From Geothermobacter ehrlichii (lineage in GTDB: Bacteria > Desulfobacterota > Desulfuromonadia > Desulfuromonadales > Geothermobacteraceae): a DNA stretch of 64,000 nucleotides. The stretch spans positions 1 through 64,000 of the forward strand of contig NZ_VNIB01000015.1 of the NCBI RefSeq assembly GCF_008124615.1, in the 5' to 3' direction. The notes beneath the pieces are model-generated. The model ran no database searches. It was not told the DNA's origin and worked only from the letters and a program-made list of their open reading frames with translations. Numbering within the stretch: position 1 is the first letter of the stretch; every line of letters begins with the position of its first letter. A program made the position numbers and the translations under genes. Of the stretch, positions 30,232 to 42,359 are shown in pieces.

Positions 30232-30549
30232 ATGGCTGATCAGCTGACTCGGTCCATACCCAAGGTAAATGGATTCAGCCTGCAGCGGCCCAGCCTGTTG
30301 CCGCTCTTCCTCTTTCTCGGGCTGGTCCTGGTTGTTGCGCTCTTCTTCGTCTGGACCCGCCTGCAGGTGGTCAATCTCGAATACGACATCTCCCGGCTCG
30401 AGGGGCAGTTGCGGCATCTGCGGCAGCAGTCCCGCCAGCTGAAGCTGGAGGCGGCGAGCCTGAGCCGGCCGGATCGCATCGAGGCTCTGGCCCGGAAGGA
30501 GTTGAAGCTCGGGTTCCCCGGGCCGCAGCAGATCATTCCGGTTCGCTGA
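30232..30549 (+). CDS. ftsL: Cell division protein FtsL-like
   Basis: A 105-residue bitopic protein. It has a short cytoplasmic tail, one transmembrane helix (LLPLFLFLGLVLVVALFFVW, about residues 22-41) and a periplasmic coiled coil rich in Leu/Gln/Arg (EYDISRLEGQLRHLRQQSRQ). Sequence is poorly conserved in this family, so the name rests on topology and position between rsmH and ftsI. It would bridge FtsB and FtsQ in the divisome. The chosen ATG has GGAGGG upstream. Confidence 0.85.
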   Translation: MADQLTRSIPKVNGFSLQRPSLLPLFLFLGLVLVVALFFVWTRLQVVNLEYDISRLEGQLRHLRQQSRQLKLEAASLSRPDRIEALARKELKLGFPGPQQIIPVR

Positions 30550-32528
30550 TGAAACGGCCGGGTGACGGGAACCACTGGCGCATCCGGGGATTCGGGCTGC
30601 TGTTCGTGCTGGCTTTTGTCGCGGTGGCGTCCCGGGCCTGGTACCTGCAGATTCACTGTCGTGACCAGTGGCTGAAGAGGGCCGAGAACCAGCATCAGAA
30701 GGTCATTCCCCTGACGCCGCAGCGGGGAGCGATCTACGACCGCAACGGAGAGGAGCTGGCGCTGAGCATCGAGGTCGATTCCATCTACGTCAATCCCTAC
30801 CAGGTCAAGGACGTTGCGGCGACCGCCCGGCGGCTTGCCCCGCTGGTCGGGATGCGGGAAAAGGCGGTGTGGGCCAAGCTGGGTAGCAAAAGACGCTTCG
30901 TCTGGCTCAAGCGCCAGGTGTCGCCGGTCGAGAGCCGTCGGGTGCGCAGCCTGAAGCTGCCAGGCATCCATTTCATCAAGGAGCACAAGCGCTACTATCC
31001 GAACGGCTCGCTCGGGGCACAGGTGATCGGTTTCACCGGCCTTGACCCGCACGGGCTCGAGGGGCTGGAGCTGGCCTACGACAGCGTGGTGCTCGGCGAG
31101 GGCGGCTACCTGATCACCGAGCGGGACAACCTCGGACGCGGCATCGCCGGTGACGAGGGGGCGGTCAACGGCGCCAGCAACGGCGGCTCCCTCTACCTGA
31201 CGCTGGACAAGAACATTCAGTATATCGCCGAGAAGGAACTGGCGGCGGCGGTCAAGGCCCTGCAGGCCAGGGCGGGCACGGTGGTGGTGCTCGACCCGCA
31301 GACGGGAGCGGTGCTGGCGATGGCCAGCCAGCCCGATTTCAATCCCAACGCCTTCAACCGCTACGGTCCGCAGAACTATCGCAATCGGGCCGTCGCTGAC
31401 GCCTTCGAGCCCGGTTCGACCCTCAAGACCTTCCTGCTGGCGGCGGCTCTCGACAAGGGGGTGGTCGGGCCGAAGGACCGGGTCTACTGCGAGAAGGGGA
31501 GCTACCGGGTCGGCGGCAAGGAGATTCACGACCATCATCCCTACGGCTGGCTGACGGTCGGCGAGGTGCTCAAATACAGCTCCAACATCGGCGCGGCCAA
31601 GATCGGCAAGGCCCTGGAGCGGAAGCGTTTCTACCGGGCCCTGCGCGATTTCGGATTCGGCAGCCGCACCGGCATCGGCCTGCCGGGCGAAGCCGAGGGC
31701 AAGTTGCGGCCGCCGGAGGACTGGTTCGAGGTCGACCTGGCCGCCATCTCCTTCGGCCAGGGGATGACGGCGACGCCGCTGCAGATCGCCACCGCCATGG
31801 CGGCCATCGCCAACGGTGGCTATCTGATGCGGCCCTACATCGTCGAGCGGGTGGTGGACGGCTATGGCCAGACCGTCGAGTCGCACGGCCCCAGCATCGT
31901 CCGCCGGGTCATTTCGGAACGGACCGCCGACACCGTCCGCCGGATGCTCGAAATGGCGGTGGAAAAGGGCGGCACGGGCACGCTGGCGGCGGTGCCCGGG
32001 TTCAAGGTCGCCGGCAAGACGGGGACGGCGCAGAAGGTCGATCCGGTGGCGGGCGGCTACGCCGTCGACCGCTATGTGGCGAGTTTCGTCGGCTTTGTTC
32101 CGGCAGAAGAGCCGAAGCTGGTCATACTGGTTCTGATCGACGAGCCGAAAGGCAAGTCGTACGGCGGCCTGGTGGCGGCGCCGGTCTTTTCGCGCATTGC
32201 CAGCCAGGCCCTGGCGCAGCTGAAGGTTGCGCCGAAACGGCCGGTACGGGACCGGAGGCTGCGACCGTTGCCGCAACTGGCGCGCAACCGGATGCCGGCG
32301 CTACCGGTCGCATCGGTGGCCGGCGGTAGCGACGGCGCGCCGCTGATGCCCGACTTCACCGGCATGAGTTACCGGCAGGTGCTGCAGACCATGGAGCGGA
32401 CGGGGCTGAATGTCAGCCTGCGCGGGTCCGGACGGGTGGTGGAACAGTTTCCGCTGCCCGGTCGTGCCGTTCCCCTCGGCAGCGAGACCTGGGTCAGGCT
32501 CTCGCAGCCCTTCGGCCAGAATCTCTGA
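30549..32528 (+). CDS. ftsI: Septal peptidoglycan transpeptidase FtsI (PBP3-type) with PASTA domain
   Basis: A 659-residue class B penicillin-binding protein. It has an N-terminal membrane anchor (about residues 17-37) and a pedestal domain. The transpeptidase domain has active-site Ser290 in STLK (290-293), SSN in KYSSNIGAAK, and KTGTAQ. A C-terminal PASTA domain (about 597-655) begins LMPDFTGMSYRQVLQTM. It cross-links septal peptidoglycan with FtsW. One PASTA repeat is seen; E. coli FtsI lacks it. The start overlaps the ftsL stop. Confidence 0.95.
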   Translation: MKRPGDGNHWRIRGFGLLFVLAFVAVASRAWYLQIHCRDQWLKRAENQHQKVIPLTPQRGAIYDRNGEELALSIEVDSIYVNPYQVKDVAATARRLAPLVGMREKAVWAKLGSKRRFVWLKRQVSPVESRRVRSLKLPGIHFIKEHKRYYPNGSLGAQVIGFTGLDPHGLEGLELAYDSVVLGEGGYLITERDNLGRGIAGDEGAVNGASNGGSLYLTLDKNIQYIAEKELAAAVKALQARAGTVVVLDPQTGAVLAMASQPDFNPNAFNRYGPQNYRNRAVADAFEPGSTLKTFLLAAALDKGVVGPKDRVYCEKGSYRVGGKEIHDHHPYGWLTVGEVLKYSSNIGAAKIGKALERKRFYRALRDFGFGSRTGIGLPGEAEGKLRPPEDWFEVDLAAISFGQGMTATPLQIATAMAAIANGGYLMRPYIVERVVDGYGQTVESHGPSIVRRVISERTADTVRRMLEMAVEKGGTGTLAAVPGFKVAGKTGTAQKVDPVAGGYAVDRYVASFVGFVPAEEPKLVILVLIDEPKGKSYGGLVAAPVFSRIASQALAQLKVAPKRPVRDRRLRPLPQLARNRMPALPVASVAGGSDGAPLMPDFTGMSYRQVLQTMERTGLNVSLRGSGRVVEQFPLPGRAVPLGSETWVRLSQPFGQNL

Positions 32529-32558
32529 CCGCGAAGGACGCAAGAAAGGATCGTCCTG

Positions 32559-34061
32559 GTGAAACTGAGCGAACTGACAGCCGGCATCGAAGGCCTTCGC
32601 ATCGACGGCAATCCGGAGGTGGAGGTTGGCGGCATCTGCTATGACTCGCGGCGGGTGAAGCCGGGCGACCTGTTCTGCGCCCTGCGCGGCGCGGTGACCG
32701 ACGGCCACCGGTTCATTGACCAGGCGGTCGAGGCCGGCGCCGGCGCGGTGCTGCGCGAAGACGGTGAGCCGACTGCCGGCGTCACCACCCTGCAAACGGA
32801 GAATGGGCGGGCTGTCATGGCGGCTCTGGCGGCGCGCTTCTACGGTCATCCAACCGCCGGCATGAAGGTGGTCGGCATCACCGGCACCAACGGCAAGACG
32901 ACCGTCAGTTACCTGTTGGAAAGCCTACTGAACGAGGCGGATGAGCACGTTGCCGTCATCGGCACCGTCGCCTATCGTTTCGGGTCGCGCCTGCTGCCGG
33001 CGCCGAACACCACGCCGGAGGCGGTCGACCTGCAGCGGCTGGCGGCCGAATTCAGGGAGCAGGGCTGTACCGCCCTGGTGATGGAAGTCTCGTCGCACGC
33101 CCTGGCCCAGCAGCGGGTGGTCGGGGTGGCGTTTGACGTCGGGGTCTTCACCAACCTGACCCCCGAGCATCTTGACTATCACCGCGAGATGGAGAGCTAT
33201 TTCGCCGCCAAGAGGTTGCTCTTCGCTCCCGAAGGCGGGGCGGCCAGGGCGGTGATCAACATCGACGACCCCTGGGGAGTGCGGCTGGCGAAAGAACGCC
33301 CGGACGCCGTCACCTGCGGTTTTGACGCCGCCGCCAGGGTGCGGATCGTCGACGCCGAGCTCGGCATGGAGGGGATCCGGGCGAAACTGGCGACGCCGGC
33401 CGGCGAGCTGAGCATTCGCTCGCCGCTGCTGGGCCGTTTCAATCTGGCCAATCTGGTCTGCGCCGCCGGCGTGGGGGTCGCCCTGGGCATGGATACAGAG
33501 CGGATCGAACGCGGGCTGGCGGCGCTGCAGCGGGTTCCGGGGCGGCTGGAATCGGTCGAAAACCGGCTCGGAGCGCGGATCCTGGTCGATTACGCCCACA
33601 CCGGCGATGCCCTCGAGAAGGCCCTGGAGACCCTGCGCGACCTGCGGCCGCGGCGGCTGCTGACCGTCTTCGGCTGTGGCGGTGACCGGGATCGGGGCAA
33701 GCGGCCGCAGATGGGTGAGGTCGCCGCCCGGCTCTCCGACCTGGTGATCGTCACCTCCGACAATCCGCGCAGCGAGGATCCGCAGCGGATCATCGCCGAC
33801 ATCCTGCCGGGTCTCGAGCGGACGGAGGCGAAGCGGCTGGCGACGGCAGAACTGCCGGAGGCCGGCACCACCGGCTACCTGGTGATTGCCGACCGGCGGC
33901 GGGCGATCGAGACGGCGGTGGCGCTGACCGGCCGTGGCGACATTCTGCTGGTGGCCGGCAAGGGACATGAGGATTACCAGATCATCGGTGCCCGGAAGAT
34001 CCACTTCGACGACCGCGAGGAGATCCGGCGGGCGCTGGATGGAAGGACAACCAAGGAATGA
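32559..34061 (+). CDS. murE: UDP-MurNAc-L-Ala-D-Glu:meso-diaminopimelate ligase MurE
   Basis: A 500-residue Mur ligase. It adds the third residue of the stem peptide. The ATP-binding loop is ITGTNGKTTVSYLL near residue 108. The substrate-selecting DNPRSEDP motif is at about 400-408, and DNPR is the signature of diaminopimelate-adding enzymes rather than lysine-adding ones. The start is GTG behind AAAGGAT. Its end overlaps murF by 4 bp. Confidence 0.97.
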   Translation: MKLSELTAGIEGLRIDGNPEVEVGGICYDSRRVKPGDLFCALRGAVTDGHRFIDQAVEAGAGAVLREDGEPTAGVTTLQTENGRAVMAALAARFYGHPTAGMKVVGITGTNGKTTVSYLLESLLNEADEHVAVIGTVAYRFGSRLLPAPNTTPEAVDLQRLAAEFREQGCTALVMEVSSHALAQQRVVGVAFDVGVFTNLTPEHLDYHREMESYFAAKRLLFAPEGGAARAVINIDDPWGVRLAKERPDAVTCGFDAAARVRIVDAELGMEGIRAKLATPAGELSIRSPLLGRFNLANLVCAAGVGVALGMDTERIERGLAALQRVPGRLESVENRLGARILVDYAHTGDALEKALETLRDLRPRRLLTVFGCGGDRDRGKRPQMGEVAARLSDLVIVTSDNPRSEDPQRIIADILPGLERTEAKRLATAELPEAGTTGYLVIADRRRAIETAVALTGRGDILLVAGKGHEDYQIIGARKIHFDDREEIRRALDGRTTKE

Positions 34062-35458
34062 AACTTTCGGTACGCAAAATAGCGGAAATCACGGGCGGCC
34101 GTCTGTCGCCGGCCGGTGCCGAGGTGGTGGTGAGCGGCATCTCCACCGACAGTCGCACCATCCGGCCGGGTGAGCTGTTCGTTCCTTTGCGCGGACCGAA
34201 GTACGACGGCCACGATTTTCTGCTGCGTGCCCTGCAGAACGGGGCCGCCGCCTGCCTGAGCGAGGAAGTGATCGCCGGGCTGAAGGTGCCGGTGATCCAG
34301 GTGGAGGACAGTCTGCGGGCTCTCGGCGATCTCGCCGCCGCCCACCGTCGCGGCTACCGGGGGCCGCTGGTGGCGGTGACCGGCAGCAGTGGCAAGACGA
34401 CCACCAAGGAGATGCTCGCCGCCATTCTGGAGCGGACGGCGCCGGGGCTGAAGTCAGCGGGCAATTTCAACAACCTGGTCGGTGTTCCGCTCACCCTGTT
34501 CGGTCTGCGGCCGGAAAGTCATCGCTGGACGGTGATCGAGATGGGCATGAGCGCTCGGGGCGAAATCGCCCGCCTGGCGGAGATCGCCGCGCCCACCCTG
34601 GGGCTGATCACCAATATCGGTCCGGCCCATCTCGAAACCCTGCATGGCCTCGACGGCGTGGCACGCGCCAAGGGCGAGCTGTTCGCCGCCCTGAAGCCCG
34701 GCGCTGTCGCCGTGGTCAATGCCGACGATCCCCGGGTGCTCGCCCTGCCGGTGGCCAACGGTGTGCGGCGGATTCTCTACGGCCTGTCCGGCGACGCCGA
34801 GGTCAGGGCCGAGGATGTCGAGGCCCGCGGCCGCCAGGTCCGGTTCCGTCTCCACATCGGCGGGCAATCGGCCGAAGTGGTGCTGCCGGTGGCCGGCCGG
34901 TTCAATGTCAGCAACGCCCTGGCCGCGGTGGCCGCAGCCAGGGCGCTCGATGTTCCCCTCGACGTCATCGTCGCCGGCCTGTGTGGCTTCAGTCCCCTGC
35001 AGGGACGCATGCAGCTGCATACCCTGGCTTCCGGCGCCCTGCTGCTGAAGGACGACTACAACGCCAATCCGCTGTCGATGGGAGCGGCCCTCGAGGCGCT
35101 CGACCAGCTCGAGGGCGGCGGCCGTCGCATCGCCGTTCTCGGCGACATGCTTGAGCTCGGCGACGAGAGCCGCCGGCTGCACCGCGAGGTCGGTGCCCGG
35201 GCGGCCCGCCATTGCGACCTGCTGCTGCTGCTCGGCGACATGGCCGAGGCGATGGCCGACGGCGCCCGTGCCGCCGGCCTGTCAGCCCGCCGCATCCGGA
35301 TCGCCGCCGACCATGACGAGGCCGCCGGCTGCCTGGCGCGGGTGCTGCGCAAGGGCGACCGGGTTCTGGTCAAGGGATCGCGCGGCATGCGCATGGAACG
35401 CATCGCCGACCGGCTGTTGTCCACCGACGACGGCAAGGCCGGGAAAGGGGGCGCCTGA
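34058..35458 (+). CDS. murF: UDP-MurNAc-tripeptide:D-Ala-D-Ala ligase MurF
   Basis: A 466-residue Mur ligase that adds D-Ala-D-Ala to complete the pentapeptide precursor. The ATP loop is [14 protein letters not shown] near residue 106. Other conserved features are [15 protein letters not shown], the [10 protein letters not shown] segment and [10 protein letters not shown]. The C-terminal domain carries the [11 protein letters not shown] motif. It overlaps murE by 4 bp and touches mraY by one base, so the whole block is tightly coupled. Confidence 0.97.
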   Translation: MKLSVRKIAEITGGRLSPAGAEVVVSGISTDSRTIRPGELFVPLRGPKYDGHDFLLRALQNGAAACLSEEVIAGLKVPVIQVEDSLRALGDLAAAHRRGYRGPLVAVTGSSGKTTTKEMLAAILERTAPGLKSAGNFNNLVGVPLTLFGLRPESHRWTVIEMGMSARGEIARLAEIAAPTLGLITNIGPAHLETLHGLDGVARAKGELFAALKPGAVAVVNADDPRVLALPVANGVRRILYGLSGDAEVRAEDVEARGRQVRFRLHIGGQSAEVVLPVAGRFNVSNALAAVAAARALDVPLDVIVAGLCGFSPLQGRMQLHTLASGALLLKDDYNANPLSMGAALEALDQLEGGGRRIAVLGDMLELGDESRRLHREVGARAARHCDLLLLLGDMAEAMADGARAAGLSARRIRIAADHDEAAGCLARVLRKGDRVLVKGSRGMRMERIADRLLSTDDGKAGKGGA

Positions 35459-36534
35459 TGCTCTACCATCTGCTCTATCCCCTGCACGAACATTTCTCGG
35501 CCTTCTACGTCTTCAGGTTCATCACCTTCCGCACCATCTACGCCGCCATCACGGCGCTGGTGCTCTCCTTCATCATCGGCCCCTGGCTGATCCGCAAGCT
35601 GTCGGAGCTGCAGATCGGCCAGCAGATCCGCAAGCTTGGTCCGGAGTCGCACTTCAAGAAGGAAGGGACCCCGACCATGGGTGGCACCCTGATCCTGTTC
35701 GCCATCGTGCTGCCGACCCTGCTCTGGGCCGACCTGACCAACATCTTCGTCTGGATCGTTCTCTTCGTCACCGTCAGTTACGGCATCGTCGGATTCGTCG
35801 ATGACTACCGCAAGGTGAGGCTGAAAAACACCGAGGGCCTGCGCCCGCGGCAGAAGATGTTCTGGCAGCTGCTGGTGGCGCTGCTCGCCGGTGTCGCCCT
35901 CTACCTGCATCCGGACTTCGACAGCACCCTGAGTGTCCCCTTCTTCAAGGGCGTGCGGCCGGATCTCGGCCTGTTCTACATCCCCTTCGCCGTTCTGGTG
36001 GTGGTCGGAACCAGCAACGCCGTCAACCTGACCGACGGTCTCGACGGCCTGGCCATCGGGCCGATGATCATCGCCTCGAGCACCTACCTGGTCTTCGCCT
36101 ACGTCGCCGGCCATGCCAGGGTAGCTGCCTATCTGCAGATCAGCGCCATCTCCGGTGCCGGCGAGCTGTCGATCCTCTGTGGTTCGATGGTCGGCGCCGG
36201 CCTCGGGTTCCTCTGGTTCAACACCTACCCGGCCCAGGTCTTCATGGGCGATGTCGGCAGTCTGTCGCTGGGCGGCGCCCTGGGGACCATCGCCGTCATC
36301 ACCAAGCAGGAGATTGTGCTGGTGATCGTCGGCGGCATCTTCGTCATGGAGGCGCTGTCGGTCATCTTCCAGGTGGCGTCCTTCCGGCTCTGGGGGCGGC
36401 GGATCTTCCGCATGGCGCCGGTGCACCATCATTTCGAGCTGAAAGGCTGGCCTGAGCCGAAGATCATCGTTCGGTTCTGGATCGTCAGCATCATCCTGGC
36501 CCTGGTGGCTCTTTCGACCCTGAAGCTGAGGTGA
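35458..36534 (+). CDS. mraY: Phospho-MurNAc-pentapeptide translocase MraY
   Basis: A 358-residue inner-membrane enzyme with about ten helices. It transfers phospho-MurNAc-pentapeptide to undecaprenyl phosphate, making lipid I. Signatures are [14 protein letters not shown], the GFVDDYRKV acidic pair, [28 protein letters not shown] and the [12 protein letters not shown] histidine loop. It lies between murF and murD in standard order. Confidence 0.98.
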   Translation: MLYHLLYPLHEHFSAFYVFRFITFRTIYAAITALVLSFIIGPWLIRKLSELQIGQQIRKLGPESHFKKEGTPTMGGTLILFAIVLPTLLWADLTNIFVWIVLFVTVSYGIVGFVDDYRKVRLKNTEGLRPRQKMFWQLLVALLAGVALYLHPDFDSTLSVPFFKGVRPDLGLFYIPFAVLVVVGTSNAVNLTDGLDGLAIGPMIIASSTYLVFAYVAGHARVAAYLQISAISGAGELSILCGSMVGAGLGFLWFNTYPAQVFMGDVGSLSLGGALGTIAVITKQEIVLVIVGGIFVMEALSVIFQVASFRLWGRRIFRMAPVHHHFELKGWPEPKIIVRFWIVSIILALVALSTLKLR

Positions 36535-36535
36535 G

Positions 36536-37894
36536 ATGCAGGATTATGCGGAAAAACGGATAGTCGTCATCGGGGCGGGCCGCAGCGGCCAGGCCCTGGT
36601 CCGCTTTTTCTGCGAGCGGGGAGCGCAGGTGGTGCTGACCGACCGCCGGCGGCGTGACGACCTGGCGCATCTGGCCGAGCGCTGGCCGCAGCGCCTGACC
36701 CTCGATCTCGGCGGGCATGACCGGCGACATCTGGTCGGGGCCGACCTGGTGGTGCTCAGTCCGGGGGTACCGTCCGATCTGCCGCTGCTGCAGCAGGTGC
36801 GGCAGGCCGGGATTCCGGTGCTCGGCGAGGTGGAGATCGCCAGCCGGCATCTGCAGGCCCCGCTGGTCGCCATCACCGGCACCAACGGCAAATCGACAAC
36901 CACCGCCCTGTGCGGCGAGATGTTCCGCTCGGGTGGCTGCAAGACCTTTATCGGCGGCAATCTCGGCACCCCCCTCATCGAGGCGGCGGCGACCGGAGGC
37001 TGGCAGTGGCTGGTGGTTGAACTGTCCTCCTTCCAGCTCGAAACCATTGAGCGGTTCCGGCCGAAGTACGCCATGCTGCTCAACATCAGCAGCGACCATC
37101 TCGACCGCTATGACGACATGGCGGCCTATGTCAGCGCCAAGAAGCGGATTTTCGAGAACCAGGGGGGCGATGACGTCGCCGTTCTCAATGCCGGCGACCG
37201 GCAGGTGATGACTCTGGCCGGGGGACTGGCCGCCCGTCCGGTCCTCTTTTCGGCGGAGAAGGATCTGCCCGAGGGGATGTCGCTGGACGCCGCCGGCAAC
37301 ATCCTCTGGCGCTGGCAGGGGCGTGAGCTGCGTTTCGACACCCGGCAGCTGCTGCTGCGCGGCCGGCACAATGTGGAGAACGTCATGGCGGCGATGATAC
37401 CGCCGCTGCTCGAAGGGATTGATCCCAAGCTCGTCTGGCGAACGGCCTGCCGGTTTCCCGGCCTGCCGCATCGCATGCAGCTGGTGCGTCGCCTGCGCGG
37501 CGTCGACTGGATCGACGATTCGAAGGGGACCAATGTCGGCAGCGTCATGCGCAGCCTGGCCGGTCTGCGGCCGCCGGTAACCCTGATCGCCGGCGGCAAG
37601 GACAAGGGAGGCGACTTTGCCACTCTCGCCCCGCTGGTGCGCGACCGGGTCGGCCATCTGCTGCTGATCGGCGAAGCCGCCGACCGGATCGAACGGGAGC
37701 TGGCCGGAACGGCGCGCATCGTGCGCTGCGCCGACATGGCCGAAGCGGTGAAACGGGCAGCGGAGCTGACCCCGGCCGGCGGCACCGTGCTGCTGTCGCC
37801 GGGTTGTTCGAGTTTCGACATGTTCAGCAGTTTCGAGGAGCGCGGCCGCGTCTTCGCCCGGCAGGTGAACGCGCTACCGGAGGAGGGGGCCTGA
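36536..37894 (+). CDS. murD: UDP-MurNAc-L-alanine:D-glutamate ligase MurD
   Basis: A 452-residue Mur ligase that adds D-glutamate. The N-terminal Rossmann domain reads RIVVIGAGRSGQALVRFF and the ATP loop is ITGTNGKSTTTALCGEM near residue 115. Further motifs are FIGGNLGTPLI, ELSSFQLETI, NISSDHLDRY and DDSKGTNVGS. The C-terminus includes LLSPGCSSFDMFSSFEERG. Start ATG at 36536, one base after the mraY stop; its stop overlaps the ftsW start. Confidence 0.97.
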   Translation: MQDYAEKRIVVIGAGRSGQALVRFFCERGAQVVLTDRRRRDDLAHLAERWPQRLTLDLGGHDRRHLVGADLVVLSPGVPSDLPLLQQVRQAGIPVLGEVEIASRHLQAPLVAITGTNGKSTTTALCGEMFRSGGCKTFIGGNLGTPLIEAAATGGWQWLVVELSSFQLETIERFRPKYAMLLNISSDHLDRYDDMAAYVSAKKRIFENQGGDDVAVLNAGDRQVMTLAGGLAARPVLFSAEKDLPEGMSLDAAGNILWRWQGRELRFDTRQLLLRGRHNVENVMAAMIPPLLEGIDPKLVWRTACRFPGLPHRMQLVRRLRGVDWIDDSKGTNVGSVMRSLAGLRPPVTLIAGGKDKGGDFATLAPLVRDRVGHLLLIGEAADRIERELAGTARIVRCADMAEAVKRAAELTPAGGTVLLSPGCSSFDMFSSFEERGRVFARQVNALPEEGA

Positions 37895-38996
37895 TGGAGA
37901 TCCGGCGCGGACATGACCAGACCCTGCTGATGCTGGCGACGGTGCTGACCTGTTTCGGGATCGTCATGGTCTATTCGTCCTCGTCGATCATGGCGGCGGA
38001 AAAGTACGCCGACGGCTTTCTCTTTCTCAAGCGCCAGGGGATCTTCGCCTGTATCGGCCTGCTGCTGATGGCCGGTTTGATGCACGTCGACTATCATCGG
38101 CTGCGTCGGCTGGCGGTCCCCCTGCTGCTGCTCTGCACCCTGCTGCTGGTGGTGGTGTTCATCCCCGGGGTCGGGGTTCGCGCCGGCGGCGCCAGCCGCT
38201 GGATCCGGCTGCCCTTCTTCTCCCTGCAGCCGTCGGAGCTGGCCAAGCTGGGGCTGGTCGTCTTCATGGCCCATTCCCTGGCGCGCAAGGGGGAAAAGAT
38301 CAAGACGCTGAAGGTCGGTTTTCTGCCCTACATGGTGCTGCTGGCCGTCCTGCTCGTCCTGGTGCTGGCCCAGCCCGACCTGGGTGGCGCGGCGACCATG
38401 GGAGTGGTGGCCCTCTGCCTGCTGCTGGTGGCCGGTTCGCGCTGGCGCCACCTGTTCGGGGTGGTGGTGCTGGCGTTGCCGTTTCTCTACTTTCTCGTGA
38501 TGAACGTCGATTACCGCCGCCGCCGGATCATGGCCTTTCTCAATCCCTGGGACGATCCGACAGATACCGGGTTCCAGATCATCCAGAGCTGGATCGCCTT
38601 CGGTACCGGCGGCTGGTTCGGCAACGGCCTCGGCGAGGGGAAGCAGAAGCTCTTCTTCCTGCCGGAGGCCCACACCGATTTCATCTTCGCCGTGGTCGGC
38701 GAGGAGCTCGGATTCGTCGGGGTGGTGGTGACCGCCGCCCTCTTTCTGGTGCTGGTGCTGCGCGGCATCCGCACGGCGGTGCACGCCCCCGACGAATTCG
38801 GCCGCTATCTGGCCTTCGGGCTGACGGTGCTGATCGGCATCGAGGCTTTTACCAATTTCGCGGTGGTTCTCGGACTGTTGCCGACCAAGGGTCTGGCGCT
38901 GCCGTTCCTCTCCTACGGTGGCACCAACCTGGTCTGCACCCTGATGGAAGTTGGCATTCTGCTCAACATCTCGGCCAAGCTGCCGGGGGAGGTGCG

Positions 38997-39000
<4 letters not shown>
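37894..39000 (+). CDS. ftsW: Septal peptidoglycan glycosyltransferase FtsW
   Basis: A 368-residue SEDS-family polymerase with about ten helices. It polymerises lipid II at the septum together with FtsI. Recognisable blocks are MVYSSSSIMA, GGASRWIRLPFFSLQPSELA, QPDLGGAATMG, GNGLGEGKQKLFFLPEAHTD (which carries the catalytic-region residues) and LPTKGLALPFLSYGG. The ATG at 37894 overlaps the murD stop; a longer frame running into murD is rejected. Confidence 0.97.
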
Positions 39001-40070
<1,070 letters not shown>

Positions 40071-40075
40071 AAACC

Positions 40076-41449
40076 GTGTACGGAAAGATTCGCAGAATCC
40101 ATTTTGTCGGCATCGGCGGCATCGGCATGAGCGGCATCGCCGAGGTGCTGCTCAATCTCGGCTACGAGGTCTCCGGGTCTGACCTGCGTCAGAGCGAGAC
40201 GACCAGGCGGCTGGCGAAGCTCGGCGGGCGCATCGCCTTCGGCCACGCGCCGGACAACCTGGGCGACGCCGACGTGGTTGTGACCTCGACGGCGGTGCGG
40301 GCCGACAACGTTGAGGTGGCCGAGGCCCAGCGCCGGCACATTCCGGTCATTCCGCGGGCGGAGATGCTGGCCGAGCTGATGCGCATGAAGTACGGAGTGG
40401 CGGTGGCCGGCACCCACGGCAAGACCACGACCACCAGCATGGTGGCGACGATCCTGACGCGGGGCGGGCTCGATCCGACGGCTGTCATTGGCGGCCGGCT
40501 CGATGCCTTCGGCTCCAACGCCAAGCTGGGACAGGGCAAGTTCCTGGTCGCCGAGGCGGACGAGTCGGACGGCTCTTTTCTCCACCTGAGTCCGACCATC
40601 GCCGTGGTGACCAACATCGACGCCGATCACCTCGATTTCTACGCCGACCTGGAGCAGATCAAGACCACCTTTGTCGATTTCATCAACAAGGTTCCCTTTT
40701 ACGGGCTGGCGGTGCTCTGCCTGGACGATCCGAACATCCAGGAGATCATGCCCCGGGTGAAGAAGCGCTATCTCACCTACGGGCTGGCGTCGCAGGCCGA
40801 TCTCTACGCCACCGACATCCGCTACCAGGCCAGCGCCACCCGATTCGCCGTCCATGACCGCAACGGGCGTCTGGGCGAGATCACCCTCGGCATGCCGGGC
40901 CGGCACAATGTGCTCAATGCCCTGGCGGCGATCGGGGTCGGCCTCGAGCTGGGGCTCGATTTCGACCGGATTGCCCGCGGCTTTGACGGCTTTGGCGGTG
41001 TTCAGCGCCGGTTCCAGATCCTCTCCACCGCCGGCGACATCATGGTGGTGGACGATTACGGGCATCACCCGGCCGAAATCCGCGCCACCCTGGCAGCGGC
41101 GCGCAAGGGCTGGCCGGAGCGGCGCATCGTCGCCGTCTTCCAGCCGCACCGTTTCAGTCGCACCAGGGCCCTGTTCGAGGAATTCGCCACCGCCTTCTAC
41201 GACGCCGACCGGCTGCTGGTCACCGACATCTACCCGGCCGGCGAGGAGCCGATCGAGGGGGTGACGGCGCAGCGGCTGGCCGAGCGTGTGCGCAACCACG
41301 GGCATCGGGACGTGAGCTGGGTGCCCGGCCTGACCGAGGCGACGGCCGAACTCGAGGCCTCGCTCGAAGCGGGCGACCTGGTGGTAACCCTGGGAGCCGG
41401 CAACATCGGCCAGGTGGCGATTGAGCTGGCAAAGCGCCTGTCGGCATGA
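40076..41449 (+). CDS. murC: UDP-MurNAc:L-alanine ligase MurC
   Basis: A 457-residue Mur ligase that adds the first amino acid to UDP-MurNAc. It begins [20 protein letters not shown] with the ATP loop [13 protein letters not shown] near residue 110. Also seen are [22 protein letters not shown] and the [10 protein letters not shown] segment. The start is GTG with AAAGGATAG upstream; a much longer in-frame reading overlapping murG is a shadow. It overlaps murB by 4 bp. Confidence 0.97.
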   Translation: MYGKIRRIHFVGIGGIGMSGIAEVLLNLGYEVSGSDLRQSETTRRLAKLGGRIAFGHAPDNLGDADVVVTSTAVRADNVEVAEAQRRHIPVIPRAEMLAELMRMKYGVAVAGTHGKTTTTSMVATILTRGGLDPTAVIGGRLDAFGSNAKLGQGKFLVAEADESDGSFLHLSPTIAVVTNIDADHLDFYADLEQIKTTFVDFINKVPFYGLAVLCLDDPNIQEIMPRVKKRYLTYGLASQADLYATDIRYQASATRFAVHDRNGRLGEITLGMPGRHNVLNALAAIGVGLELGLDFDRIARGFDGFGGVQRRFQILSTAGDIMVVDDYGHHPAEIRATLAAARKGWPERRIVAVFQPHRFSRTRALFEEFATAFYDADRLLVTDIYPAGEEPIEGVTAQRLAERVRNHGHRDVSWVPGLTEATAELEASLEAGDLVVTLGAGNIGQVAIELAKRLSA

Positions 41450-42354
41450 ACGAGAGTTTGCGGCAGCTCTTTGACAATCTCGGTGAACTGGGCGGCGAGC
41501 TGCGCCGCGACGAGCCCCTCGCGGCACACTGCAGCTGGCGGGTCGGCGGACCGGCCGATCTCTTCTACCAGCCGCAGCGGCTCGAACAGCTTGAACGGGC
41601 GGTGTGCCTGGCGGAAGCCGCCGGTGTTCCCTGGCTTGTGCTGGGAAACGGCAGCAACCTGCTGGTGCGTGACGGCGGCGTGCGGGGCCTGGTGATCGAG
41701 ACCGGCGCCCTGAACCGCTGGCGGCTGCGGGATGACGGCGGGCTGGAGGCCGAATGCGGCGTTGCGCTGCCGGAACTGGCCCGCGCCACCGCTGCGGCCG
41801 GCCGGGCCGGCCTGGAGCGGCTGGCCGGCATTCCCGGAACCCTCGGCGCGGCGGTGGCGATCAATGCCGGCGCCCACGGACAGAGCGTCGGCGATGCCGT
41901 GCGGCAGGTTGTCGTGCTGCACGAAGGACGGCGGCAGCGGCGGACGAAGGCGGAACTCGGTTTCGGCTACCGGCAAAGCGCCATCGGCGACAGGGAGGTG
42001 GTGCTGGAAATCCTGCTGCAGCTGGACAGGAAAGAGCCGGCGGCGCTGCTCGAGGCCATGCGCGCGGCGCTTGACGCCCGGCGGCAGGCGCAGGCGGTCG
42101 AGGGGCCCAACGCGGGCTCGGTGTTCAGGAATCCGCCGGATGTGGCGGCCTGGAAGCTGATCGACGACGCCGGCCTGCGGGGGCTGCGCCTCGGCGGGGC
42201 GATGGTGTCGGAGCGGCATGCCAACTTCATCGTCAATTGCGGTGACGCCCGGGCGGCCGAGATTGAGGAGCTGATCGAGCGGGTTCGGCAGCGGGTGAAG
42301 GCGCACAGCGGTGTTGCGCTGGAAACCGAGATCCGGATCGTCGGTGAAAGGTGA
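41446..42354 (+). CDS. murB: UDP-N-acetylenolpyruvoylglucosamine reductase MurB
   Basis: A 302-residue FAD enzyme that reduces enolpyruvyl-UDP-GlcNAc to UDP-MurNAc. FAD-binding features are [15 protein letters not shown] and [15 protein letters not shown]. The substrate and catalytic part has [27 protein letters not shown] and [12 protein letters not shown], in which the Ser is the proton donor. The C-terminus has [14 protein letters not shown], typical of type II MurB. Coupled to murC by a 4-bp overlap. Confidence 0.97.
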   Translation: MNESLRQLFDNLGELGGELRRDEPLAAHCSWRVGGPADLFYQPQRLEQLERAVCLAEAAGVPWLVLGNGSNLLVRDGGVRGLVIETGALNRWRLRDDGGLEAECGVALPELARATAAAGRAGLERLAGIPGTLGAAVAINAGAHGQSVGDAVRQVVVLHEGRRQRRTKAELGFGYRQSAIGDREVVLEILLQLDRKEPAALLEAMRAALDARRQAQAVEGPNAGSVFRNPPDVAAWKLIDDAGLRGLRLGGAMVSERHANFIVNCGDARAAEIEELIERVRQRVKAHSGVALETEIRIVGER

Positions 42355-42359
42355 GAGCA

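Noticed and set aside
30240-32276. Long minus-strand frame (678 aa) opposite ftsI
   Set aside because: Antisense shadow of a high-GC gene; low-complexity composition, and the plus strand has intact SxxK, SxN and KTG motifs.
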